Source: DASUPK01 sp035456265
GTDB taxonomy: Bacteria > Actinomycetota > Thermoleophilia > Solirubrobacterales > 70-9
Length of the DNA stretch: 28,133 bases
Direction: 5' to 3'
Assembly: GCA_035456265.1 (NCBI GenBank)
Contig: DATIDP010000210.1
Coordinates: forward strand, 1-28,133
This document shows positions 1 to 9,690 of the stretch, piece by piece; within the stretch, counting starts at the first letter, position 1, and the number at the start of each line of letters is the position of its first letter. Under the pieces are notes generated by a model. It did no database searches. It saw only the letters and a list, made by a program, of their open reading frames with translations, and was not told the DNA's origin. The position numbers and the translations under genes are program-made.

Positions 1-3000
1 TTGGCCGGGTCGGTGGCGCCGAGGACCATGTAGGCGCCGTCCTCGGCCGGCAGGGAGCGCAGCCGCTCGACCGCTCCGGGGAGCGCGAATTGCGCCCCGC
101 CGAGACCCTCGACGAAGTAGCCGCGGCGGGCGGTGCCGAGCAGCTCGAGGTTGCCGAGCTCCGAGTAGAGGGTCGAGAAGCCACCGGGGACGCCCTCGGC
201 GAGGACGGTCTCGCGGGTGACGATCCCGTAGCGCTCGAGCATCAGCTCGGCCTGGGCGCGCAGCCGCGGGCCGATCGCCGGAGCGTCGGAGAAGAGGTCG
301 GCGGTCAGCGACCAGCGCCCCTGGACGGTGGCGCCGGCGCCGGCCCGGCGGCTGGAGAAGCGGCGGCCGCGGCGCTCGGAGGCGCTGACCGAGCGCAGCC
401 GCGGCGCGCGCAGCGGCGCGAAGGCGTCGTTCGTCACCTCGCCCCCCCAGGCAAGGTCCCAGAGGGCGGTGTGAAGCTCCTCGGCCGGCGCATCGATGTC
501 GGCCTCGAGGTCGAGCCAGAAGCTCGGCCCGGAGGCGAGGCGCTCGCGGATCGCGTCGTGGACCTCGCCCTCGGGGCGCTCGAGCTTCGCGTTGGAGGGC
601 GGCGGGCCGGCCAGGCGCACGTCCTCGCGGAAGTAGACGGCCACCCTTCCGTCGCTTCGCCCCAGCGCGCCGGCGCCGAGCCAGACCACCTCGCCGCTGG
701 TGCAGAGCTCGTCCAGCCAGGCGGGGCTGTAGGAGCCGAGCCGGCGCGGCAGCAGGTCGCGCTCCCAGGTCTTCGGTGTGAGGGCGACCCCCTGGAGCGA
801 GACCAGTGCCTCGCGGAGGCGATCCGGGCCCGCTCCCGTCCGCCCGTGGGCGTCCACGTTCTGCCAGCTGGGCAGGAAGCGGGCGAGCTCGCGCTGGTCG
901 GTGGCCTCGACCTCCTGGCGCAGCCGGGCAAGGCTGGCGCGGCGCAGCCGCCGCAGTACATCCGCCTCGCACCACTCTCGCGAGGTCCCGCCCGGCAGCA
1001 GCTCGCCGCGGACGACCTCTCCGGAGCGCTCGAGCTCCTTGAGCGCGGAGCTCGGGTCCACCCCATAGCGGTCGGCGAGCTGGCGGGTGGGGAAGGGGAC
1101 GTGAGTGGCCGCGTAGCGGCGGACCAGTGAGACGAGCGCGTCCTCGACCGGCTCGAGGAAGCTCTCCGGCAGGCCCGCGGGCGGCGGCACCCCCAGCGCG
1201 TCGCGGTAGAGGCCGGCGTCCTCGGCCGCGATGTAGCGCTCCTCGCCGGCGATCCGGACGGCCGCGGCGCGGCGCTCCTTGACCAGCTTGTCGAGCATCG
1301 AGGAGGCCGAGTAGCCCTCCTCGACCCGCTGATCGCACTCCGCTTCGGTCAGATCGCCGAGGCGGCGCAGGATCTGCTGGAGGCCGTCGCGGTCCCTGGC
1401 CCTGCCGGCCTCGGTCAGGTGCTGGAGCTGCTCTGCCACCTCCTCCAGCGCCTCCGGGTCGATCAGCTCGCGGAGCTCCTCCTGGCCGAGCAGCTCGGCA
1501 AGCAGGTCGCGGTCGAGGGCGAGGGCGGCGGCGCGACGCTCCGCGTTCGGCGTGTCGCCCTCGTACATGTAGGTGGCGACGTAGTCGAAGAGCAGCGAGG
1601 AGGCGAAGGGGGACGCGGTCGGGGTCTCGACCTCGACCATGGTGATCTTGCGCGAGTGCAGGTCCCTGAGGAGATCCTTCAGCGACGGCAGGTCGAGGAC
1701 GTCCCGCATCACCTCGCGGTAGGTCTCGAGGATCACCGGGAAGCGGGGGAAATCGCGGGCGACCTCGAGCAGGCTCTGCGACTTGAGCCGCTGCTGCCAG
1801 AGCGGGGTCCGCTTCCCGGGCCAGGCGCGCGGGATCAGCAGAGACCGGGCCGCGTTCTCGCGGAAGCGGGCGCCGAAGAGGGCCGAGCCGGCGAGCTCGC
1901 GGATCACCAGGTCCTCGATCTCGTCGGGCTCGATCAGGACGAGGTCGGCGGGCGGCGGCTCGTCCGCGTCCGGCAGGTGAACGACGATCCCGTCGTCCGA
2001 CCAGATCGCGTCGGCCTCGAGGTCGCGCTCGTCGCGAATCTTCGCCGAGAGGGCGAGGCCCCAGGCGGCGTGCACCCGGCCGCCCCAGGGCGAGAGGACG
2101 CAGAGCCGCCAGTCGCCGATCTCGTCGCGAAAGCGCTCGACGACGATCGCCTCGTCCGAGGGCACCACCCTCGTCGCCGCCTGCTGCTCGGTCAGGTAGT
2201 TGACTAGGTTCTGCGCCGCGAGCTTGTCGAGGTCGTTCTCCTTCGCCAGCTTCTTCGGGTCGGCGTTGACCGCCTCGCGGGAGAAGGCGCCGATCGCCTT
2301 GCCGAGCTCGGCCGGACGGCCGATCCCATCACCGCGCCAGAAGGGGACGGCACCGGGAGTCCCGGGAGCGGGGGTGACGATCACCCGGTCCCGGGTGATC
2401 TCCTCGATCCGCCAGGTGCTGGCCCCGAGCAGGAACGTCTGGCCGGGGCGGGCCTCGTAGACCATCTCCTCGTCGAGCTCGCCGACGCGCCGGCCGTCGG
2501 GAAGGTGGACGCCGTAGAGCCCCCGGTCGGGGATCGTGCCGGCATTGGCCACCGCCAGCTGGCGGGCGCCGGGGCGGCCGCGCATCTTGCCCTTGGTGCG
2601 ATCCCAGACGATACGTGGGCGGAGCTCGGCGAACTTCTCGGAGGGGTAGCGGCCGTCGAGCATGTCGAGGACGTTCTCCAGCTGTTCCCGGGAGAGCTCG
2701 CTGAAGGGCTGCGCCGAGCGCACGAGCTTCTCGACGTCGTCGACCTCCCACTCGTCGAGCGCCGCCATGGAGACCAGGTGCTGGGCGAGCACGTCGAGGG
2801 GGTTCTGCGGGATCACCGTCTCCTCGATCTCGCCGATCCGCATCCGGCGGGCGACGACCGCGCACTCGAGCAGGTCGGCCCGGAACTTGGGGAAGATCCG
2901 CCCCTTCGAGACCTCGCCGAGCGTGTGGCCGGCACGGCCGACGCGCTGCAGGCCGCGGGTTACGGACTTCGGCGACTCGACCTGGATGACCAGGTCGACG

Positions 3001-4301
3001 GCCCCCATGTCGATGCCGAGCTCGAGGGAGGAGGTCGCGACCAGACAGGGGAGCTCGCCGGACTTGAGCAGCTCCTCCACCAGCGCCCGCTCCTCATGGG
3101 AGAGCGAGCCGTGGTGGGCGCGGGCGATCTCGGGCGGAGCCTCGTCTCCATTCCTGGCGTTCCCCGCGTGCTCGGTGGCCGGCAGCTCCGGCATCTCACG
3201 GGTCTCGCTGTCGCTCGCCCTCGCATCGACGTCGTTGTGCATCTCGTTGAGGCGCTTCGCGATCCGCTCCGCCGCCCGGCGGTTGTTGACGAAGACGATG
3301 GTCGAGTTGTGCTCGCGGACCAGTCGCAGCAGCTCGGGGTAGATCGCGGGCCAGATCGAGCGGGTGTTGGTGGCCGGGTCGAGCGACGCCTCGATCGGCC
3401 CTGGATCGATGCGCTCCGGCGAGTGGTCGAGGTCGGCGGACGGTGTCTTGCCGGTGTCGGCGCCGTCGCGGCGCTTGTTGTCCAGCGGGCTCGGCTCGAC
3501 CATGTCCTCGACGGGCACGACGATCTCGAGGTCGAGCTGCTTGGGCTCGGAGGCGTCGACGATCTCACACTCCCGCCCGTTGCCCACCAGGAAGTCACCG
3601 ATCCGCTCCAACGGGCGTTGGGTGGCCGAGAGTCCAATCCTCTGGATGCTCGCGGGGGTGGCGCCGTAGGAGGGGCCCACGGACGCGGACTCCTCCGCGC
3701 CCGCGGGAGGTTCCTGCGGCGACAGGACCCGCGCGCCAGCGACCAGATGTTCGAGCCGTTCGAGCGTCAGGGCCAGGTGGCTACCGCGCTTCGAGGGCGC
3801 GACCGCGTGGATCTCGTCGACGATCACGGCCTCGACGCCTCCGAGGATCTCGCGCGCCTGCGAGCTGATCATCAGATAGAGGGACTCGGGAGTGGTGATC
3901 AGGATGTCCGGCGGCTCGCGGCGCATCGCCCGGCGCTCGGACTGGGGCGTGTCGCCGGTGCGCAGCGCCACCGAGATCGGCGCCGCGATGCCCTGCAGCG
4001 GGGCGCGGAGGTTGCGCTCGATGTCGTAGGAGAGCGCCTTCAGGGGGGAGACGTAGACGATCCGCACGCCCGATCCGAGCCGCTCGGGCTCACGGGCGAG
4101 GCGGTCGATGCCCCAGAGAAAGGCCGCGAGTGTCTTTCCCGACCCGGTGGGGGCGCAGATCAGCGTGTGCGCCCCGGACGCGATCGCGGGCCAGCCCGCC
4201 GCCTGGGCGGGCGTGGGCGCCTCGAATGACGCCTGAAACCACCTCCGAACGGGCTCGGAGAAGGGCTCCAGGGGTGGCTCTGGGGTCGCGGACGTACTCA
4301 T
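1..4301 (-). CDS. lhr: Lhr-type ATP-dependent DNA helicase (C-terminus cut by window edge)
   Basis: Superfamily 2 3'-5' helicase of the Lhr family, linked to DNA repair in actinobacteria. The frame is open from ATG at 4301 to the window edge, about 1433 codons without a stop, so the end is missing; full-length Lhr proteins are about 1500 residues. Visible motifs are Walker A APTGSGKT (residues 50-57), DEIH (162-165), SAT (225-227), an ARAHHGS motif (393-399) and motif VI QRVGRAGH (452-459). A long Lhr-specific C-terminal region follows, and the last readable residues (LGATDPA) match the usual Lhr C-terminal block. Three hydrophilic, low-complexity insertions lie in the helicase core at about 189-217, 270-312 and 357-391. 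The gene is divergent from the LolA-like gene, whose start is about 90 bp away. The long open frames on the opposite strand are coding shadows. Confidence 0.95.
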   Translation of the reverse strand, partial: MSTSATPEPPLEPFSEPVRRWFQASFEAPTPAQAAGWPAIASGAHTLICAPTGSGKTLAAFLWGIDRLAREPERLGSGVRIVYVSPLKALSYDIERNLRAPLQGIAAPISVALRTGDTPQSERRAMRREPPDILITTPESLYLMISSQAREILGGVEAVIVDEIHAVAPSKRGSHLALTLERLEHLVAGARVLSPQEPPAGAEESASVGPSYGATPASIQRIGLSATQRPLERIGDFLVGNGRECEIVDASEPKQLDLEIVVPVEDMVEPSPLDNKRRDGADTGKTPSADLDHSPERIDPGPIEASLDPATNTRSIWPAIYPELLRLVREHNSTIVFVNNRRAAERIAKRLNEMHNDVDARASDSETREMPELPATEHAGNARNGDEAPPEIARAHHGSLSHEERALVEELLKSGELPCLVATSSLELGIDMGAVDLVIQVESPKSVTRGLQRVGRAGHTLGEVSKGRIFPKFRADLLECAVVARRMRIGEIEETVIPQNPLDVLAQHLVSMAALDEWEVDDVEKLVRSAQPFSELSREQLENVLDMLDGRYPSEKFAELRPRIVWDRTKGKMRGRPGARQLAVANAGTIPDRGLYGVHLPDGRRVGELDEEMVYEARPGQTFLLGASTWRIEEITRDRVIVTPAPGTPGAVPFWRGDGIGRPAELGKAIGAFSREAVNADPKKLAKENDLDKLAAQNLVNYLTEQQAATRVVPSDEAIVVERFRDEIGDWRLCVLSPWGGRVHAAWGLALSAKIRDERDLEADAIWSDDGIVVHLPDADEPPPADLVLIEPDEIEDLVIRELAGSALFGARFRENAARSLLIPRAWPGKRTPLWQQRLKSQSLLEVARDFPRFPVILETYREVMRDVLDLPSLKDLLRDLHSRKITMVEVETPTASPFASSLLFDYVATYMYEGDTPNAERRAAALALDRDLLAELLGQEELRELIDPEALEEVAEQLQHLTEAGRARDRDGLQQILRRLGDLTEAECDQRVEEGYSASSMLDKLVKERRAAAVRIAGEERYIAAEDAGLYRDALGVPPPAGLPESFLEPVEDALVSLVRRYAATHVPFPTRQLADRYGVDPSSALKELERSGEVVRGELLPGGTSREWCEADVLRRLRRASLARLRQEVEATDQRELARFLPSWQNVDAHGRTGAGPDRLREALVSLQGVALTPKTWERDLLPRRLGSYSPAWLDELCTSGEVVWLGAGALGRSDGRVAVYFREDVRLAGPPPSNAKLERPEGEVHDAIRERLASGPSFWLDLEADIDAPAEELHTALWDLAWGGEVTNDAFAPLRAPRLRSVSASERRGRRFSSRRAGAGATVQGRWSLTADLFSDAPAIGPRLRAQAELMLERYGIVTRETVLAEGVPGGFSTLYSELGNLELLGTARRGYFVEGLGGAQFALPGAVERLRSLPAEDGAYMVLGATDPA

Positions 4302-4393
4302 GGCCAACCTACTGACCTTACCGACCCGCGATCATGGCCTTTCCCGGCCCGACGGTCAGGAGTTCCTTAGAGAGGGGGCGTAGCCTTGATCGG

Positions 4394-5620
4394 GTGATCG
4401 GGTTTCTGCGGCGCATCTCGACACGGCAGCTGCTGGCACTGTGCGGAGCAGTGGTGGCGATCGCCGGAGGCGGGACGGCCCTTGCACTGGCCGCAACGGG
4501 CGGAGGTCCGACGCCGCCGCCCAAGGACCTTCCGGTCGCCATTCACGACGCGCTCGCCGCCCCCCAGGTGCAGGGCGTCACGGCGAGGGTCGAGTTCACG
4601 AACCACCTGGTCAGCACCGCCGACGTCCAGGGAGGCAGCCCGCTTCTGAGCGGCGCGTCTGGCCGGCTCTGGGCTTCCTCGGACGGGCGGCTTCGCCTCG
4701 AGCTGCAGGCCGACGCCAGCAAGGGGGCCGCGACGAGCGACGCGCAACTGCTCTCCGACGGGCATCAGGTCACTCTCTTCGACTCTGGAACCAATACCGT
4801 CTACAAGGCGGACCTTGCCGCCGGCGAAAAGCAGGATTCCGGCGCCGCGGCGAAGGAGCAGCCGCCATCCGTCGCCGAGATCCAGAAGCAGCTGGTGAAG
4901 GTGATGGAGCATGCCTCGGTCAGCGGCGCGCAACCCTCGGATGTCGCCGGGCAACCGGCCTACACGGTCCGAATCGACCCGACGCGGAATGGTGGCCTGG
5001 TGGGCGGCGCGGAGCTGGCCTGGGATGCGATCCACGGCTCGCCGCTCCGGGCAGCGGTCTACGCGAAGGGCGACAGCTCGCCGGTCATCGAGCTGAAGGT
5101 CACCGACATCTCCTATGGGCCGGTCCCCTCGTCAGTCTTCGACGTCGCTCCGCCGGCGGGCGCCAAGGTCACGGACCTGACCAAGAGCAGGATCGCCGGC
5201 GAGCAGAATGGAGCCGACCAGCCGGCTGGGAAGGCCGAGCGCGCTGCCGTCACCGGGCTCGATCAGGTCCAAAAGAGCGTCTCCTTCAGGCTGGCGGCTC
5301 CCGACTCGCTTGCCGGCCGCTCCCGGACCGAGGTCAGGCTGATCCATAGCGGCGGTCAGCCGGCGGCGCTCGTCACCTATGGCAAGGGCCTCGACGGCAT
5401 CGCCGTGGTCGAGCAGCCGGCGGACACCGAGCCGGCCTCGAGCTCGAGCGGCGAGCAGGGCCGGGTGTCACTGCCCACCGTGTCGATCAACGGCGTTCAG
5501 GGCGAGGAGCTCCAGACGCCCCTGGGGACCCTGATCAACTTTCAGCGCGGCGGAGTTGGCTACACCGTGATCGGCTCGGTGTCGTCGGCGACCGCCCAGG
5601 CGGCAGCCCAGGGTCTCTAA
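4394..5620 (+). CDS. membrane-anchored LolA-like / DUF2092-type extracytoplasmic protein
   Basis: Predicted extracytoplasmic protein of about 408 residues with one N-terminal membrane segment (about residues 11-34, preceded by an arginine-rich n-region) and no lipobox cysteine at its end. The following region resembles the LolA/RseB-like beta fold: the pattern of a 'dGrLRLEL' strand, 'LLSDGHQVTLFD' and 'NTVYKADL' is typical. Such proteins often sit next to ABC-2 exporters in actinobacteria, and here the ABC ATPase starts 3 bp after the stop, so they are probably one operon. The exact substrate or partner is unknown. I prefer GTG 4394, which gives a compact signal anchor and has a purine-rich AGAGAGGGGG at 4369-4378, although the spacing is long. 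An in-frame ATG at 4334 would add 20 residues and has no visible Shine-Dalgarno. Confidence 0.8.
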   Translation: MIGFLRRISTRQLLALCGAVVAIAGGGTALALAATGGGPTPPPKDLPVAIHDALAAPQVQGVTARVEFTNHLVSTADVQGGSPLLSGASGRLWASSDGRLRLELQADASKGAATSDAQLLSDGHQVTLFDSGTNTVYKADLAAGEKQDSGAAAKEQPPSVAEIQKQLVKVMEHASVSGAQPSDVAGQPAYTVRIDPTRNGGLVGGAELAWDAIHGSPLRAAVYAKGDSSPVIELKVTDISYGPVPSSVFDVAPPAGAKVTDLTKSRIAGEQNGADQPAGKAERAAVTGLDQVQKSVSFRLAAPDSLAGRSRTEVRLIHSGGQPAALVTYGKGLDGIAVVEQPADTEPASSSSGEQGRVSLPTVSINGVQGEELQTPLGTLINFQRGGVGYTVIGSVSSATAQAAAQGL

Positions 5621-5623
5621 TCG

Positions 5624-6592
5624 ATGCGGGACGCCCCGCCGATCGAGATTCGCGGGCTGGTCAAGCGTTACGGACGGATCGTCGCCGTCGATGACGTCGA
5701 CCTCACGGTCAACCAGGGGGACGTCTTCGGGTACCTCGGGCCGAACGGGGCGGGGAAGACGACCTCGCTGCGAATGATGCTGGGTCTCATCCGGCCGACC
5801 GAAGGATCGGTCAGGCTCTTCGGCCGCGATCCGCAGGTCAGCGTCCGGGCGCTCGCGGGTGTGGCCGGATTCGTGGAGGCGCCGACCTTCTATCCCTATC
5901 TCAGCGGTCGTACCAACCTCGAGCTCCTTGCCTCCCTCGACGGCGGCGATGCGGCGAGCCAGATCGAGGGGGCGCTCGAGACCGTGCAGCTCCGCGAACG
6001 CGCCGGCGACAAGGTCAAGGGCTACTCGCACGGCATGAAGCAGCGGCTCGGAATCGCCTCGGCGCTGCTCCGCAACCCGCGTCTCCTCCTGCTCGACGAG
6101 CCCGCGACGGGACTTGATCCCGCGGGGATGCGGGACATGCGGGAGCTGATCCGCGACCTCGGCCGCCAGGGCATCACGGTCCTGCTCTCGAGCCACCTGA
6201 TGACGGAGATCGAGGAGCTCTGCAACCGGGTCGCGATCATCCGCCGCGGGCGAGTGGCCTACGAGGGCTCGCTCAGGGAGCTGCGTAGCCGTGCCGGGGT
6301 CAGCTACCGGCTTCGAACCACCGACGACGCGCTCGCACGCCGGGTGGCCGAGGCGCAACGGGGAATCGAGGAGGTGGCGGATGGACGGGCGGACGGCCTG
6401 ATCTTCAAGGCCGCGGACGAGCAAGCCGTCGCGGCGCTCTCCCTCGCCCTGACCGCGTCCGGAGCGCCGATCCTCGAGCTCAGCCCGCGCCAGGCCACCC
6501 TCGAGGATCTCTTCTTCCAGCTCACCGAGGACGGCTCTGGAGCTCCCGAGGCGACAGCTGGCGTCGAGCGCAAGACGAAGGCGGCGGCCTGA
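5624..6592 (+). CDS. ABC transporter ATP-binding protein (ABC-2 type exporter)
   Basis: Cytoplasmic ATPase subunit, 322 residues, that powers the membrane protein encoded next. The nucleotide-binding domain is complete: Walker A GPNGAGKTT (39-47), signature YSHGMKQR (134-141, with S-H-G in place of S-G-G, common in the CcmA/DrrA-like branch), Walker B LLLLDEP (154-160), D-loop GLDP and switch histidine H191. The remaining ~110 residues form the C-terminal extension typical of DrrA/YhaQ-like exporters. It starts 3 bp after the LolA-like gene and its TGA stop shares one base with the ATG of the permease, which indicates translational coupling. Substrate cannot be told from the sequence; lipid, drug or peptide export are all possible. 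Confidence 0.95.
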   Translation: MRDAPPIEIRGLVKRYGRIVAVDDVDLTVNQGDVFGYLGPNGAGKTTSLRMMLGLIRPTEGSVRLFGRDPQVSVRALAGVAGFVEAPTFYPYLSGRTNLELLASLDGGDAASQIEGALETVQLRERAGDKVKGYSHGMKQRLGIASALLRNPRLLLLDEPATGLDPAGMRDMRELIRDLGRQGITVLLSSHLMTEIEELCNRVAIIRRGRVAYEGSLRELRSRAGVSYRLRTTDDALARRVAEAQRGIEEVADGRADGLIFKAADEQAVAALSLALTASGAPILELSPRQATLEDLFFQLTEDGSGAPEATAGVERKTKAAA

Positions 6593-7407
6593 TGCCGGGG
6601 GTCTTCACCGTCTACCGCTGGGAGCTCCGGAAACTCCTTGCCCAGCGGCGCACCTACCTCGGGTTGGGGGCGGCGGCGGCCGTGCCGATCATCTTCGTGG
6701 TCGCGCTGGTGACCGGCGGCGGGCAACCGGAGGACGTGGCGTTCGGCCGCTACGTCCAGGAGACCGGGCTCGCGATCCCGCTGGTGATGCTGCTCTTCGG
6801 CTCGATCTGGCTCTTCCCCCTGATTACGGCGCTCGTCGCTGGCGACATCATCTCCTCGGAAGACCGCAACGCGACCCTGAAGATGATCCTGACCCGCTCG
6901 GTGGAGCGGCAGCATGTCTTCGCCGGCAAGCTGCTGGCCACCCTCACCTACGCGGTGATCGCGATCGCGATCGCCGGCATCGTGGCGACGGTGGCCGGCA
7001 TTCTCGCCTCCGGCTTCAACCCGGTCACCACCCTCTCGGGCACCGTCGTGTCGGCCCCCCGCGGCCTGCTCCTGGTCGGCGCAAGCCTGCTCGTCTACCT
7101 GCTGCCGATCCTGGCCATCGCCTCCATCGGGCTGCTCTTCTCGGCCGTGTTTCGCAACAGCGGCGCCGCAATAGTCGGCACCCTGATGTTCTCGCTGCTC
7201 ATGCAGCTGCTCGACATCGTCCCCGGCCTCGGCGGGCTCCATCCGTACCTGCTCAGCACCCAGTTCAGCTCATGGCAGGGCCTACTCAGGACCCCGGTCG
7301 ACTGGGAGCCGATCCTTCGGTCGCTCTGGGTCTGCGGGGTCTACGCGGTCCCGGCCCTCGTCGCGGCGGGGCTGGTGTTCCTCCGCCGCGACGTGGCCGA
7401 GAGCTAG
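6592..7407 (+). CDS. ABC-2 type transporter permease
   Basis: Integral membrane partner of the preceding ATPase, 271 residues. It starts with a short basic cytoplasmic segment (YRWELRKLLAQRRTY), usual for ABC-2 permeases, followed by about six hydrophobic segments: near 24-42, 62-86, 114-138, 155-185, 190-210 and 245-263. The stretch 'DIISSEDRNATLKMILTRSVERQHVFAGKLL' (about 86-116) is the coupling-helix-like region conserved in ABC-2/NatB-type permeases. The start codon overlaps the ATPase stop (TGATG). The stop lies only 4 bp from the convergent stop of the MMPL gene, so there is no room for a separate terminator between them. Confidence 0.92.
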   Translation: MPGVFTVYRWELRKLLAQRRTYLGLGAAAAVPIIFVVALVTGGGQPEDVAFGRYVQETGLAIPLVMLLFGSIWLFPLITALVAGDIISSEDRNATLKMILTRSVERQHVFAGKLLATLTYAVIAIAIAGIVATVAGILASGFNPVTTLSGTVVSAPRGLLLVGASLLVYLLPILAIASIGLLFSAVFRNSGAAIVGTLMFSLLMQLLDIVPGLGGLHPYLLSTQFSSWQGLLRTPVDWEPILRSLWVCGVYAVPALVAAGLVFLRRDVAES

Positions 7408-7411
7408 GGCG

Positions 7412-9571
7412 CTAGGAGCGGCCCTGCGCGCCCGCCGGCGCGACGCGCTCGACGTCGAGGGTTGGCAGGCGCCGCTCCAGCCAGCTCGGGATCCACCAGT
7501 TCCACTTGCCGAGCAGCTGCATCACGGCAGGCACGAGGACCATCCGGACGATGGTGGCATCGAGGAAGACCGCCGACGCCAGGCCAATCCCGAACAGCTT
7601 CAGGAACACCTCCTGCGATGTGACGAAGGAGAGGAAGACGACGACCATGATCGCCGCGGCCGCGGTGATCACGCGAGCCGTCTTCGCGAGTCCGTCGGCG
7701 ACCGCCCGGCGCGTGTCGCCGTCCTTCAGGTACTCCTCGCGGATCCGCGAGATCAGGAAGACCTCGTAGTCCATCGAGAGACCGAAGAGGATCGCGAACA
7801 TCATCACCGGCATGAACGGCGCCACCGGCACCTCGTGGTCGATTCCGATCAGGTTGCTGAGCCCGCCGCCGTTCGCGGCGAGGGTCATCACGCCGTAGGC
7901 GGCGCTCACCGAGAGCAGGTTCATCACCGCCGCCTTCAGCGAGATCAGCGGCGAATGGAAGGCGACGAGGAGCAGCAGGAATGAGAGGCCGACCACGCCC
8001 GCGATGAACAGGGGCATGCGGTCGGTCATGTAGGTGCTCTGGTCCTCGAGCGCCGCGGTGACGCCGCCGATCTTGACGTCGACCCCAGTGCCGGCGATGG
8101 CGCTCGGGACGGTGTTGTCCCGCAGCCGGTTGACGAGGTCCGAGGTCGCTTTGTCCTGCGGCGAGCTCTTCGGGATCACGGTGATCAGGGCCGCGTCACC
8201 GGCCTGATTCATCCGCACCGAAGATACGAAGGCGACGTTCTGGTCCGCCCTGATCTGGTTCGCGAGCTTGTCCATGGTCGCCTTGTCCGATGGACTCGGA
8301 AGATCCGCGGCGACCACCACAGGGCCGTTGGCGCCGGGCCCGAAGCCCTCGGTCTGCAGGTCGTAGGCCTGGCGCGTCATCGTGTCGGGCGGGTCGTTGC
8401 CCGCGTCGGGGAAGCCGAGGCGCATACCGAGGGCCGGAGCCGCCAGCGCAAGGAGAATCGCGAGGGCGATGATCGCCGCCGGCCACGGGCGGCGCTGCAC
8501 GGCATGGCTCCAGCGCGCGGCCGGCGACTCGCTCGTCGTCTGGCGGTCGGGCCGTAGGGCGCGGCCCAGGAACGGGATCCGCAGCCTGTCGACCCTCGGA
8601 CCGAGATAGGAGAGGAACGCGGGCAGTAGCGTGATCGAGGCGACCATCACGGTCAGCACCGCGAGTGAGGTCGCGATTGCCACGCCGTACATGTAGGTGA
8701 GGCCGGTCAGCATGAGCCCGAGCACCGCGATCACCACGGTGCAGCCGGCGATCAGCACGCTGCGACCAGCGGTGGTGACGGCCTCCACGACAGCGTCATG
8801 GCGATCCTTGCCATTCCTCATCGCCGAGCGGAAGCGCGTCAGCACGAGCAGGGCGTAGTCGATCCCCACGCCGATCCCGATCAGGCCGGAGACGGCGGTG
8901 GTCCAATCGGGCACATCCATAACGTTGGCCAGCAGCGGAATCAGTCCCGCCGAGGAGATCCCCAGGCCGACGAGGGCGATGCCCAGGGGCAGCCCCGCTG
9001 CGACGACCGAGCCGAAGGCGATCAGCAGCACGATCGCGGCGCCCAGGAAGCCGATGCCCTCCGGGCTCGACTGGGACTGCGCGGCGTAGATCGGATCGCC
9101 GCCCAACTTGATCTCGAGGCCGTTACCGGCGTTGTCGTTGGCCGCACTGATCAGCTGCTTGCCTTGGTCCTTGGTCATCTCCCAGCCGGGGACCGTCATC
9201 GGAAGCGTGGTCGCTGCGATCTGGTGGTTCTGTGAGAGCCGGATCGTCGTGTGCGGGGAGATGTGGTCGACGCTCTGGGCCTGTGCGAAGAAGGGCTGCA
9301 ACCGCTGCGCGGCAGCGGCCTCGCTGGCGAAGCCGGAGGGATTCTTTGCCACGACATAGATCTCCTGGCCCGAGTACCCATCGAAGCGCTGCTTGGTGAT
9401 GTCGCTAGCGGCCTTGGAGTCCGAGCCGGGCGTGTCGTAGTTGGCGTTGAAGTCCCCCGCGAGGGATGAGCCGACACCGATGATCACGACCACGGCCACC
9501 AGCCAGAGCAGGACCACGCGGCCGCGGCGGCGGTAGGCGATGTCAGCGAGACGGTTCAGGTGACGTGTCAT
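7412..9571 (-). CDS. MMPL family RND-type transporter
   Basis: Large inner-membrane transporter of the MmpL/RND superfamily, 719 residues, two repeats of one membrane helix, a large extracytoplasmic loop and five further helices. Recognisable parts are the N-terminal helix after MTRHLNRLADIAYRRRGR, the loop motif 'YDTPGSDS', the helix block around 'GIGVGIDYALLVLTRFR', and in the second repeat 'ILFGLSMDYEVFLISRIREEY'; the acidic residues in these helices are the usual proton-relay positions. The C-terminus 'KWNWWIPSWLERRLP' is typical. I chose ATG 9571 because AGGAGGG (9581-9587) lies 9 nt upstream; a GTG at 9691 would add 40 unconserved residues. MMPL proteins export lipids or drugs; the substrate here is unknown. 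No TetR gene is adjacent, but a 12-bp direct repeat lies upstream. Confidence 0.95.
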   Translation of the reverse strand: MTRHLNRLADIAYRRRGRVVLLWLVAVVVIIGVGSSLAGDFNANYDTPGSDSKAASDITKQRFDGYSGQEIYVVAKNPSGFASEAAAAQRLQPFFAQAQSVDHISPHTTIRLSQNHQIAATTLPMTVPGWEMTKDQGKQLISAANDNAGNGLEIKLGGDPIYAAQSQSSPEGIGFLGAAIVLLIAFGSVVAAGLPLGIALVGLGISSAGLIPLLANVMDVPDWTTAVSGLIGIGVGIDYALLVLTRFRSAMRNGKDRHDAVVEAVTTAGRSVLIAGCTVVIAVLGLMLTGLTYMYGVAIATSLAVLTVMVASITLLPAFLSYLGPRVDRLRIPFLGRALRPDRQTTSESPAARWSHAVQRRPWPAAIIALAILLALAAPALGMRLGFPDAGNDPPDTMTRQAYDLQTEGFGPGANGPVVVAADLPSPSDKATMDKLANQIRADQNVAFVSSVRMNQAGDAALITVIPKSSPQDKATSDLVNRLRDNTVPSAIAGTGVDVKIGGVTAALEDQSTYMTDRMPLFIAGVVGLSFLLLLVAFHSPLISLKAAVMNLLSVSAAYGVMTLAANGGGLSNLIGIDHEVPVAPFMPVMMFAILFGLSMDYEVFLISRIREEYLKDGDTRRAVADGLAKTARVITAAAAIMVVVFLSFVTSQEVFLKLFGIGLASAVFLDATIVRMVLVPAVMQLLGKWNWWIPSWLERRLPTLDVERVAPAGAQGRS

Positions 9572-9690
9572 CCGGACTTTCCCTCCTGGCAAGCTCAAAT
9601 CGAGTTCATCTGGCGTTGTAGCAATCCGACTTGCTCGGCTTCTTCTCGAAACATGCTGTCGTCGTTGTCCCGCGTCTGCGAGTTGCATCA

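Noticed and set aside
90..2207. Plus-strand frames at 90-1130 and 1419-2207
   Set aside because: Antisense to Lhr with no recognisable domain; the minus-strand frame is continuous from 4301 to the window edge.
2505..4229. Open frame of 574 codons on the plus strand
   Set aside because: Lies fully opposite the Lhr helicase, reads as Asp/Gly/Arg/Leu-rich nonsense, and is explained by the GC-rich third positions of the real gene.
6304..7242. Minus-strand frame of 312 codons over the ABC genes
   Set aside because: Gln/Asp/His/Arg-rich shadow of the ATPase end and the permease.
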